NCBI GenBank assembly: GCA_022818135.1
Contig: JAFMSR010000016.1
Span: 8,685,430 to 8,749,429 of the forward strand
Direction: 5' to 3'
DNA length: 64,000 nucleotides
Origin: Saxidomus purpurata
Taxonomy: Eukaryota > Mollusca > Bivalvia > Venerida > Veneridae
The notes beneath the pieces were generated by a model that ran no database searches, was not told the origin of the DNA, and saw only the letters and a program-made list of their open reading frames with translations. Each line of letters begins with the position of its first letter. The stretch's first letter is position 1. Shown one piece after another: positions 1-9,899 of this stretch. Both the position numbers and the translations under genes were made by a program.

Positions 1-2
1 AA

Positions 3-1751
3 GATACTACAGTTGTTCAAGACGTACGAGAAGGCAGTAAGAAAGATTTGATAATACAAAATGAAAGTTGTAAAGTTGGACAGTGTAAGCTGACCCCAGT
101 CACGCCGCACCTTTGGAAGCCAAACTTAAAGATCATTGGTAGTCTGGCCTTCTTGTCACATATTGAATACAAATCAACCAGTCCTTCTGTCAAAAATTGC
201 ATGTTTGTTGCTTTGAAATGTGCGTCATGGCCTGAACATGCAATGGAGTGGAAAAACCGAAGTCGACCAAATGACTGGCCAAGTCAGTCAACTATAGAAG
301 AGATAATCGAAAAAGGAGTTCGAATTATTCCAGCCAAGAATAAAACAATCATAGATAAGGGATTGCACAGCAAAACTAGTCTCGGTAAAATTACAGAAAA
401 CGGAGATAATCCTGATATAGATGGTCGAAGTGAGGGAGAACACAATTCGCTAGCAGAAGTCCGAGAATTTGGTCCGGAAAAAGAACAATGGAACCTTATT
501 TGGGAGTATAATTTTGACATCTCTGAAAGTATCCTTTGCGAAAGGGAATTCAGCCGAGAAGCGAAAATGCTGCATTGCATACTAGAGGCCGTGTCTAGTT
601 TCGTTTTCGAAGGAAGAGACATGCTAACAAGGAGACATCTTAAAGCACTCGCATTCTTCACTTGTGAGAGATTTTCAACTGAAGATATCAGACAGAGACC
701 AGGGAAGTGTTTATTGTTCGAAATAAGCTTGCTTACAGATTATTTGCAACGGAAACATTTTCCGCACTATTTTATGAGAGGAAGGAATCTTGTCGCAGAC
801 ATGGAGTACCGTGATATAGTTTGGCATATCGAAAGACTTCAAGTCTTGAAAATACATCTCATGCCGATCCTTTATTTTGTTCTAGACTTTTGTACATTAC
901 GAAATGTGTATGATGTAGGAAACATTTTTGATGATCTTGTTGAGGCAGTAGATAAAAGACGTATGGAAAGTAAAACACAAGCTATGTACATGCTGCCACT
1001 CTGTGTTGCAGCAATAACGAATTGTGCGAAATCAAAGCAGTTTGAGGAATTAGAAACACAGATAGATATATGGTTCAACGAACTTACAAACACTTACGGG
1101 CGTATCATGATCTCAAAACAGCAGTTCGTACATGAAATATTGTTCCACATGCCTTTGCAAGAGCAGTGGCTGTTTGCTTTTTATTTAGAATGCACTAAGG
1201 GATCGGAATTTATACAGTTTGTGTGCAAGGGCAAATCAAGTGTACAGTTTGAAAATCTTTTTGGAGATCAAGCTGTCTCCGTCCTGTGCGAGGATACCTC
1301 TTTACGTTATGAGGAGATACCTGTCCCAACTGCCTTTCTTGGTGACAGCATGATTGGATTTGCTCTTCGGCTAAGCGATGTTCTTGAGATTGATATCTGC
1401 AGTAGCAAAGCTTTCGAAGCAGCAATTCACTACTTTTTAAAAGCAAACACACACGATCTGTTACTCAGTATTGAAAAAGATCAGAATGACTATGAAGACT
1501 ATTACTCGCATAGCAAGATATCAGATTTAAGACGTTTATTCCAGTATCTCTATAACTCGTACGAAAAGAAAGACGCTAGGCTATTTTATGACATGATGGA
1601 TCTCTACGATGAACTTTGCAATTTTGTAGCTACGGCGAGTGAGTTTGAGGTCCTAGCAGGGTTGTGGACATACTTTGGTGACTATGAAAAAGCAAGAGAA
1701 GCCCAAATGAAGGCAGTATCTGTTCGGGAAGAGGCATTCTCTACTTTTTAA
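3..1751 (+). CDS. Mab-21/cGAS-like protein, 3' exon (5' end outside window)
   Basis: The frame is open from base 3 to a TAA at 1749-1751 (about 582 residues), so this is the 3' part of a gene that starts before the window. The order of motifs is that of the C-terminal half of Mab-21 family nucleotidyltransferase-fold proteins. First comes ALKCASWPEHAMEW followed by WPSQSTIEEI and a G-rich turn, then EKEQWNLIWEYNFDISE, an SREAKMLHCILEAV helix, a LKALAFFTCE helix, and a C-terminal stretch (GLWTYFGDYEKAREAQ) that looks like one TPR-type hairpin. The catalytic GS...DxD motif of active family members is not in this exon; it would lie upstream if present. About 49 polar residues (roughly 105-155) separate the two halves of the Mab-21 signature, an unusual insert. 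Bivalves carry many Mab-21/cGAS-like paralogues, some acting in nucleic-acid sensing; whether this one is enzymatic cannot be judged. A GTGAGT at 1639 is a possible internal donor in phase with the next block. Confidence 0.75.
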   Translation, partial: DTTVVQDVREGSKKDLIIQNESCKVGQCKLTPVTPHLWKPNLKIIGSLAFLSHIEYKSTSPSVKNCMFVALKCASWPEHAMEWKNRSRPNDWPSQSTIEEIIEKGVRIIPAKNKTIIDKGLHSKTSLGKITENGDNPDIDGRSEGEHNSLAEVREFGPEKEQWNLIWEYNFDISESILCEREFSREAKMLHCILEAVSSFVFEGRDMLTRRHLKALAFFTCERFSTEDIRQRPGKCLLFEISLLTDYLQRKHFPHYFMRGRNLVADMEYRDIVWHIERLQVLKIHLMPILYFVLDFCTLRNVYDVGNIFDDLVEAVDKRRMESKTQAMYMLPLCVAAITNCAKSKQFEELETQIDIWFNELTNTYGRIMISKQQFVHEILFHMPLQEQWLFAFYLECTKGSEFIQFVCKGKSSVQFENLFGDQAVSVLCEDTSLRYEEIPVPTAFLGDSMIGFALRLSDVLEIDICSSKAFEAAIHYFLKANTHDLLLSIEKDQNDYEDYYSHSKISDLRRLFQYLYNSYEKKDARLFYDMMDLYDELCNFVATASEFEVLAGLWTYFGDYEKAREAQMKAVSVREEAFSTF

Positions 1752-1884
1752 CTATAAACGATAAAGTGTACGTTTTCCTTGTTATTCATTTAATTCATTA
1801 TCATTTTTACTAACATAAAGTTAAGTAGTTTAACTTCTACATAATTAGCAAAACAAACCAACTCTCTGTATTTTCTATTTACAG

Positions 1885-3572
1885 ATAATAGGATGTTTCT
1901 AAAGCAAGATGTACCCCATATACATTTGACTTTTGCAATGAAATACGTTCGAATGAGTGAAGTAATTGCCGGCTTCCAGAATAAACGACTTTCTTCAACA
2001 GAGGACGGTGATAAAACCATGAGTTTAGAATTTTACCATGACTATTTTGATGCCATGAATAGCAGTGTATATGACACCAAACACAAAGGACAAATATTGA
2101 AATCTAAAGCTTTCTTGATACCAAAAGATACACATGTGTATAACACTGAATCAGTGTATAGGGCACGTATTAAAGATTTGATGTTTGATACAAGGACATC
2201 TCCTTCAGGTTACACAAAACTTAGAGCCAACGATCCTTTATGTTGGGGCAAAAGTTTAGATAGCAATAACTGTCTCAAGCAGCTACAAATGCAAACCTCC
2301 GGACGTCATATGCAACGGAACTTAGCCTTTTGCTGTGAGTGGCCCAGTGATTACGAGGAATGGCTTGCGAGAAAAAGAATTCACCACTGGCCAAAGCCGG
2401 AAATTTTGGAAGTTGTAAAACAGAATGGTTGTCGGGTTGTTTCACAAGGCAGAAGTTTGTGTCAGTCTCAGCTCACAGAATGGAAAATTGAATTTGACAA
2501 AGCGGAACAAGTGATATCAGAAATTGCTGTGACGGAGGAGCAAAAGGATTGTTTCATAATTGTGAAACTGATATTAGAAAAGAACCTCAATAACCCACTT
2601 AGTCTCCAGCAGATGAAACACGTGTTTTTCTACATGTGTGAAGAAACCGAAGAAGACCTTTGGGAAACTGATTTGGCGGGGTGTATATGGATGTTCTTGG
2701 ATCGCTTGAAAGAATGTCTAAAGTGTAGAAACATACCAAATTATTTCGTGCCCAGCATAAGTCTATTTGAAAACGATTTTACCGACGAAAATGCATCACA
2801 ATGTATAGCAGGTATAGATATTGTTCAGAGGCATCCATTTGTTGCGTTGTTTTATACATGCAATAACTATTCACACGTGTTTCACTCAGTCAATTTATTG
2901 TTTGACATGGTTATAGAAGATTCGATTAGGTTTGCATTTCACGAGGACATGAGCACATCTCTACGGGAGTGTTTCTTGCCTTTGGTTGCAGAAGGCGTAT
3001 GCACTCTTGTTCAAAAACACCAGTACGCAGAAGCCGTTGAAAGATGCAAAAACGCGACAGAACAACTTCATTTGCTAATCCGAGATAGCAAAGGAAGTTA
3101 CTTAGAAGATTTGATTGGCCAAGTCATATTTCGGTCACATACAAAGTTAGATCAATGGTTGTTTGCCTTTCTCGCAGACCAAAAGCTTGGCACGTTTTTC
3201 ACAGAAACCGTCTGTGCGCATTTACGTACGTCTTCTTTATTTGACTTTTACGGCCCATCGCTTGCCGATCACCTCCAACTTCATTCGGGGGACATGGACA
3301 TTTTGATTCCGTCCGAACTTGTAGCCCTGCAAAACCTAGCAGAAACAACGGCTTACATTTTCGAAATATTTGAAAAAAATTGCAATACAGATGCAAGCTC
3401 AGATGTCATCAATTACTTTTGCTCACATCATCTCGATCGTCTCACGCAGCATATTCGTCATATGCCCAAGACCGCACCACAAGCCTGTTGGCTTAAGATA
3501 ATAGAGAATAGGATAAAGTTGAATGCAATGGCACGGGCGATTACACAGGTCGAAGGGAGGTTTTCAAACTGA
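1885..3572 (+). CDS. second Mab-21-like coding block, tandem copy
   Basis: Open from a good acceptor (pyrimidine tract, then ACAG at 1881-1884) to a TGA at 3570-3572; the first ATG is at 1893, giving 559 residues. Landmarks in order: SGYTKLR (the PGYxKLR strand of the family), AFCCEWPSDYEEWLARKR, WPKPEILEVVKQNGCRVV, EWKIEFDKAEQVI, DCFIIVKLILEK, LQQMKHVFFYMCEE, and LAGCIWMFLDRLKECLKC before a helical tail. These match the Mab-21 C-terminal domain more closely than the first block does. No GS/DxD catalytic core is present, so the block is either a late exon or an inactive partial copy. It lies 133 bases after the first block. A donor at 1639 (phase 1) would join this acceptor in frame and skip the first block's last 37 residues and stop; otherwise it is a separate short gene with ATG 1893. 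Both readings are inference. Confidence 0.7.
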
Positions 3573-4525
3573 TTTGCTTGAAACTATGCAAACCTAGTAA
3601 GTGTTGCTTTGTTTGAATAGACATCCATTGATATGTGTACTAATCAAAATATAAAAGGAAAACTAAATGAATGAGTAAGTGCACCGAAACAGGATCAAAC
3701 AAAATATCTATTTTAGATCAGTATATAAAAGGTGTAAATATGTAAATTGGTTTTATTCGGGACTTTTGTGTATGTGTACAAAATGTGCTTTTGGAGATTA
3801 GATTCCGAAGACGTGTCGCATTTATAGTAGTGTCTAATTTTATGTAATATTGTACACTATAAATAGTTTCTTCTGGTTACAATACTGTAATTGTAAAATT
3901 TCTGCTTAGTACATATTTTCTAGATTGACTTAAAATATATTTCGTTTGCGACTGTTAGACACTCATGTTTCCAAATTGTTAACTAAATAACAAGGTTCTT
4001 TTTATATTTCTCTTGTAATTTAATTTGTTGAAGACTGTTCCCGAATGCCAAAGTGCGAAAGAATTTTAGTGTGTATGTACTGGATTGATTCTTGGCAAAT
4101 ATCTAATTTTGTGTTACTTGTGATTATTATTTATGACTTCATATTTGTTTTGTATGCTTTGAATAAAATGAAACACATAAGTTTCTTCAGTGTTCCTAAG
4201 AAATATCCGCTAAGTGACATAATGACCATGTCATCCTGATAAGAAATACGTCGAAACTATTGCATCCAAAATAATATCGGTTGATGGTGGCACGTCGATA
4301 AATGATGCCTCTCTAAGTTGCCGTATTCTCCAACAGAACGAAATTGTATTTAAAAAGTATAACAACAAAGTTTATTGGTCGCAGAGATAATATGACGTTA
4401 ATTGAACATAGAGGCTATATAGAATGCTTTACCCTCTTGTAATTCCGAGTAATGTTCTCGGACTGTATATGCAGTTGGAACTTACTCCTTTCAGTAATTA
4501 TTTCACGTTATACTCATTGGCCCCT
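3573..4525 (+). other. 3' flank of the Mab-21 block, candidate 3' UTR
   Basis: AT-rich, with no coding signal that I can support. An AATAAA at 4162-4167, about 590 bases after the stop, is the best polyadenylation signal for the block ending at 3572. The rest up to the satellite at 4.5 kb is unremarkable. Confidence 0.4.
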
Positions 4526-5520
4526 GCGAACTGGCAACTAGTCTGCAGTTCGCAATTCGATTCGCAAACTGGCAACTAGTCTGTAGTTCACAGTTCGAAC
4601 TGCAAGCTGCGAACATGTTTGCAGTTCACAATTTGAATTGTTGGCAACTAATCTTCATTTGAACGGCTAATTGGGAATGAGAAGTTGTTTGTATTTCGTT
4701 ACTCGGTTAGGAAATTCATGTTAGGTTTGCAGTTTGCAAAGTTGTCTGCAGTTTGAATCGCGAACTGCAAACTGGTTTGCAGTTCACAATTCGAACTGGC
4801 AACTTGTCTGCAGTTCGCAATTCGAATCGCGAACTGGCAACTAGTCGGCAGTTCACAATTCGAATCTCAAACTGCAAACTGGCAACTACTCTGCAGTTCA
4901 CACTGGCAACTTGTCTGCAGTTCGCAATTCGAATCGCGAACTGGCAACTAGTCTGCAGTTCGCAATTCAAATCGCGAACTGGCCACTAGTCTGTAGTTCA
5001 CAGTTCGAACTGCAAGCTGCGTACATGTTTGCAGTTCACAATTTGAATTGTTGGCAACTAATCTTCATTTGAACGGCTAATTGGGAATGAGAAGTTGTTT
5101 GTATTTCCTTATTCAGTTAGGAAACTCATGTTAGGTTTGCAGTCGCAAAGTTCAAATGAAGATTAGTTGCCAGTTCGCGTTTAGAATTGTGAACTGCAAA
5201 CATGTTCGCAGTACTAACTGCGAACTACAGACTAGTTGCCAGTTTGCATTTCGCGATTCGAATTGCGTACTGTAGAAATGCAAACCAGTCACTAGTTTGC
5301 GATTCGAATAGCGAATTTAGAACTGTTGACTACTTCCCAGTTCTCAGTATGTTTAAATAGAGACTAGTTTCTTACTGTGAATTGCGAACTGTCGACTAGT
5401 TCTCAATATGATGTTTGAATACACATTAGTTGCAAGTTCGCAGTTCGTGAGTAGTTGCCAGTTTGCGATTTGAACTGCAGACTAGGTGCCAGCTCAAATT
5501 GTGCACTGCAAACCAGTTAT
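4526..5520. repeat. short-unit satellite with internal palindromes
   Basis: A patchwork of units built from GCAGTTCGCAATTCGAAT, TCGCGAACTGGCAACTAGT and the reverse motif GTTTGCAGTTC. Two adjacent 38-bp units start at 4917 and 4955. TTCGAA and TCGCGA palindromes recur, and both strand orientations of the core occur, more inverted towards the 3' end (5150-5500). A 163-bp segment at 4571-4733 is repeated at 4981-5143 with about six mismatches, offset exactly 410 bp. Apparent reading frames here are made of the repeat and are not genes. Confidence 0.85.
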
Positions 5521-7440
5521 CCATTATGACAATCAACTTCATTCTTTTAAATATACATATTATCATTAACTTGGAAAGCCTGTTTGAAATGAAGTCTACC
5601 CTTGTTTGAGCTACACTGGTGACTGCCAATTGGTATAAAAGAAACACAACTGGCATGTTAAATTACAAATATTTTAATCACATAATAATTCAACAACATA
5701 ATTCAGGGATCTAGCTGCATATTTTCATTAAATTGCAGACACTTTAAGTCTTAACAAATGAACACTTTTGGCATCATCTCGTGAACAAGACCAGCACTAA
5801 GGCGTTATCATGCCCAATAAACCTAAACGTTCTTTAAGAGTATTAATTTTTCTAGCGTATCTCAAAAGTACATTTCATGAAGACAATCCCTCCATCCACA
5901 TGTCCATGACTCCGAGATACATTTTGTAATATCCCTCCGATTCATACTTGCTATATTATATATTCATTATTTCTGAAGGCGATAAATAACTCCGTTTCTC
6001 AGGCTTGCTAGACCTTGAGACAGGGTCTTATTAATTGCTTAATATATGCTACAGCTGTTGCAAAAAAAACTGTATACAGTCGAGCAGAATGTAAAAATAA
6101 TGTAACATTGCAGAAAGATACGTGAAGACTTTTCAGTTTAACATCAGAGATCAAACAAAACTATAAGTTTTTGTAACATTCTAAGAAAATACACTCCTTT
6201 CTAGGTTGCTATTGACTCAATAAGAAACCGAGCCTTGCTGTGGGAAGACCAACAGCCACACAGTCTGATAGGAACTTTTTCTTTCTTGTGAGGCAACAGT
6301 ATATCAGTTGTTTACAATCACAACTTGGACGGACCAGTTACTAACTCCCGCCCTAACTGCCACAGTTCTCACATAAAGAGTACGCTCCATACCACAGCTC
6401 AAACCTAGACCCCCAAAAAATGAGATTTTGTGATTATAAGGCAGGGACATTTACCACTTGACTACTGAGGCGGTTGTACTGTTCTTAATCTCAGAGGACT
6501 AGAGATGACAATATACAAGTGTACATTCTTAGAAGGTGTAAAACAGTCAAATATGTGAACATGGACTACTGATTAGTAGAAGCAAAATGCGGAATCTATG
6601 CTGACAAGTGGTCTTTGTTCACAGGTGTTTGTACTTTTCACAGGTGTTGGTGCTATAGATAATAAGTACAGTTTTCTCCCTGCTGGTCTGTATTTGCAAG
6701 ATGACTTTAACACAGGTTTGACTGTATAGTCTGTTATTAGGTAGTGTTGAGTGAGCCAGGTTTGACCGAACAGTCTGTTCATAGTTACGCTACTAGTGCA
6801 ACTGTACAAATGAACACATAACTTCAGAATGTTTGTTTCTACATAGCAGAGCTAATCTGTTTATATCTGTATAGGTAAACTAGAAGGAAAACTGAGCACA
6901 TTGGGAATAAATACTGCAAAACAGGTACATGTAAAATCAATCATAGTTTGGCAGTGCAAAAATGTGAAAATATAACATATGATGTAAAAGATGCCATTTT
7001 TAATAGCATACAATATGTCATTGCTTATGATCTAACACTAAGACTGTGAACATGGTATTCTGAAAATAATGCCAATGTGCTGACAAAATAACTTGGATCT
7101 TGAAAAAGTACTTCTGGAACCGATGAACTGATTTATTCCTGTGATTTCAAGCTACATTGTGCCAAAATAACTGACAACTGTGCAAGAAATTATACCAGGA
7201 ATCACTCTACAGTGAAGAACACTGGCAGCATATTGCCATCCTAGTGAGACACAAAAAGATGAATGGAAAATGACATTAAATTCACTATAATATGATATCT
7301 TTAACAGCTACGGTATTCCTTGACCATAATTGTGAAAGCTTGTGTTATAATTTTTGAAGATGTTAGATGACAAATGGATATTTTTTTAACCAAAAATAAA
7401 AAAACTTTAAAATTTATATTCTGACAAGGTTAAGTTTGAT
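5521..7440. other. intergenic spacer without recognised gene
   Basis: AT-rich spacer between the satellite and the Mdm2 3' side. Apart from the tRNA-like stretch at 6380-6480 (listed separately) I see no splice-bounded frame, tandem array or RNA gene. Confidence 0.4.
6370..6490 (-). repeat. tRNA-derived SINE head, minus strand
   Basis: On the minus strand an A-box-like CAGTAGTCAAGTGGTAAAT (about 6465-6447) is followed 60 bases later by a B-box-like GTCTAGGTTTGAGCT (about 6410-6396). The stretch does not fold into a full tRNA and carries an A/T-rich insertion between the boxes, so a decayed SINE is likelier than a tRNA gene. Confidence 0.4.
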
Positions 7441-7545
7441 TTCTTTTCTTTTTGTTAAGTACAATCCATATTTATTTCTTTCCTGTTTGTTAAGTGCAAT
7501 CCATATTTATTTCTTTTCTTTTTGTTAAGTACAATGCATATTTAT
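7441..7545. repeat. three tandem 35-bp units
   Basis: Three contiguous copies of a 35-bp unit start at 7441, 7476 and 7511, sharing the core TTTGTTAAGT..CAAT.CATATTTAT. Copy 2 differs at about three positions and copy 3 at one, so the duplication is recent. Confidence 0.9.
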
Positions 7546-7847
7546 TCTGTACATACTTTCTCTTAATCCGTAAATAAGAAAATTTGTAAAAATTGAAGCT
7601 CAAACTGAAAACTTCTGTAAACATCTCGAAAAAATTGAAAACTTTCACTTAAATCTTACAAAATTAACCTGGAGCTATAATTTTCTTGAAAAATAAAAAC
7701 ACCCATAGGTTTCCCCAAATCAGATGGACACATGTCTACCTTATAATTTGGACAGTACAATGTAATTGTTTAAAAAGGGCCTAATGAAAATTTACTGAAT
7801 GAATAAACAAAATGTTGACTAAAGTCAAGAAACGATTGTTTCAGGCA

Positions 7848-7944
7848 GACACACCTGGTGGAAAGTCTGTTCCAACTCTAGTGCAAGCTGATTATGGAGC
7901 AAGTGCATTTATGAAAGAAACAGAGCTGATGGAATCTCAATACT
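7848..7944 (+). pseudogene. fragment of the Mdm2 last exon, inverted copy
   Basis: About 97 bases are about 94% identical to the reverse complement of 9482-9578 in the Mdm2 last exon. They encode the same segment (GGKSVPTLVQ, then YGASAFMKET) in the opposite genomic orientation. Homology stops abruptly on both sides, and just upstream sits TTGTTTCAG, an acceptor-like string. No ring or zinc finger follows. I read it as a short inverted segmental duplicate or exonised fragment, not a functional gene. Confidence 0.75.
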
Positions 7945-9191
7945 CAATGTACGTATTCATTTTTCTGGCTAATATGTGCTTAGGCTACATAGTTATATAC
8001 AGAGTACTATGTCATATAATTCTGAGTGCTGATTCAAATCAACAGGCTAGCAACACTAATTCAAATACGCTTCAATCGAAAATCTGATGAAAAATGAGTT
8101 TTGAAGAATGCCTTAAGAGTATATAAACATACATGTATAACAAAATAAATATGCTGCCTAGCATTAATTTTTTGCTGCCATAAATTATGATACATGTAAA
8201 TGGACAATAAATTTATTTCAACTGCTGAAGTTATTTTTGCAACGGATAACTGTTCAGCTAAATTGATGCTTTTCACATGATAAATGGGAATGAACACGAA
8301 ATACACTTTACAAAAACAGTAAAAGTAACAAATAAACAAACAGCACTTTTAAATTAGGAGACAAATAATAGAAACATAAAATACATACAAATAAAATATT
8401 TTGGCAGTACGTGTATGTGGAAAGTAACACTAACTTAATAGTGATATTACCGTGCAAAGTGACCATTACAGGTTTGAAACTATCACTGATTTATAAAAAA
8501 CATTTATCAACCAAAGCTGATTTGAATTACTGTGAAGAAAATTTTTCCGCTGGTCTTATCATTAACACTAGATTCAAGAGCTATTCTGTAAACGATGTGG
8601 TAAACTGGGGTAACTTTGTGCATGAAGAAACATTTTTGTTGCTGTTTTATAAAAACAAGTTTTTTTTTTTTTTCATTTTATATTATTAATGAGATGCGAC
8701 AGATTTAAAAATTCATGATATACATGTTGCTAGAATTTCGGGGAGCAACTCCTGCATGCAGATTTTTAATTGCTCTCCCAGTCAAATAATTTAGTAATTT
8801 TATATGATGTGAAATGTAATCTTTCCCACCAACAGTGTTTCTAATTGCGCTAAGTTGGAAATTCGAGAAAATAGTGAAAATTAAATCATTGCAAATATCA
8901 CTCAACTTACAGTAATCAAAATCAATAAATCAGTATAGCTGTGAAAAGTATGTGAAAATCATTTTGACTTTCCTTGTCAAAATTGATATTCCAGCTATAT
9001 TAATTGATATATTTTCATTTCTATTTACCAAAAATAACAATAAAGCAGTGTACCTTACTTCCTACATGTTTTAAAAGCATTTACAGTACTTTGATTTACC
9101 ACATCATTTTCAATCTGACCACTTTGAACAGTAATATAACTTTAAATGTGTCAATGTTCAAGTAGATGTGAACATCATAAAAAGTTTTAAG
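7945..9191. other. Mdm2 3' flank
   Basis: AT-rich sequence downstream (in gene direction) of the Mdm2 stop codon. It should contain the Mdm2 3' UTR. Several TTTATT strings, the minus-strand form of AATAAA, are present, but I cannot choose the poly(A) site. No independent gene is supported. Confidence 0.4.
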
Positions 9192-9899
9192 TTACAAAAT
9201 ATAATTTCTGACAACTTTCTGGATCGGTCTGCGGCACACCGGACATAATTTTCCGCGTCGCTTTAATCTTTTACCACAGGAAAAGCAGCAGACTTGATGC
9301 CCAGTTGTTCCATGTATGAGACTTGCCGTTTTAGGATGTGTCAAACAAATCATGCAGGGATCATCAACGGCAATACCAGGGGTTTTAGCTGTAGGGCTGC
9401 TTTTGTTAACTTCATCCGCATAATCAACACTGGTGATACTATTACAACTTAGAGACCTTTGTTTCATCTGAATATTGGCAAATGAATATCGAGACTCAAT
9501 CAGCTGTGTTTCTTTCATAAATGCACTTGCTCCATAATCACCTTGCACTAGAGTTGGAACAGACTTTCCACCAGGTGTGTCACAAAACACAGAAACGTCT
9601 GAAGCAACCGTTTCTTGACTTGATGGTAACGTTAAACTTAAGCTTCCTACGCCAGAATCAAAACCTGAAAACTTCTCTTCCTTCCTCAAGAAATGACTGG
9701 TTAACTCATCATCTTTAAAGCTTTTGGAAGCACTATTTGTATGAGTATTACTCATTTCTTTTGACCCCTTCTGTATGTCACATTTATCGTCCGGTCCACA
9801 CTGAGAACGTAACCAGTCTGTTCGCAACTTCCAGCATCTCCCGCAATACCTCTGTACAGGTGGGTTAGACTGGTTACATTCTGTGCAACACCAGTAGTC
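9192..9899 (-). CDS. Mdm2: Mdm2 exon 8: zinc finger, linker, RING
   Basis: Acceptor TTTCAG precedes GAC TAC TGG; the stop TAA is at 9194-9192. The RanBP2-type finger reads WCCTECNQSN...CGRC. The linker carries SGFDSGVGSLSLTLPSSQE, a Ser-rich segment. The RING (CMIC...H...H...C..C...CPVC) has exactly the human MDM2 inter-ligand spacing (10,4,3,2,10,2), the basic KRLKRRGK patch and a conserved tyrosine third from the end. In MDM2/MDMX this tail is needed for RING dimer activity. Confidence 0.95.
   Translation of the reverse strand, partial: DYWCCTECNQSNPPVQRYCGRCWKLRTDWLRSQCGPDDKCDIQKGSKEMSNTHTNSASKSFKDDELTSHFLRKEEKFSGFDSGVGSLSLTLPSSQETVASDVSVFCDTPGGKSVPTLVQGDYGASAFMKETQLIESRYSFANIQMKQRSLSCNSITSVDYADEVNKSSPTAKTPGIAVDDPCMICLTHPKTASLIHGTTGHQVCCFSCGKRLKRRGKLCPVCRRPIQKVVRNYIL

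Noticed and set aside
4716..4989. Overlapping open frames in the satellite
   Set aside because: Both strands are open because the repeat lacks stops; no family resemblance.
8411..8689. 92-residue open frame near the Mdm2 3' end
   Set aside because: AT-rich, ends in a poly-Phe tract, no homologous motif; likely in the Mdm2 3' flank.
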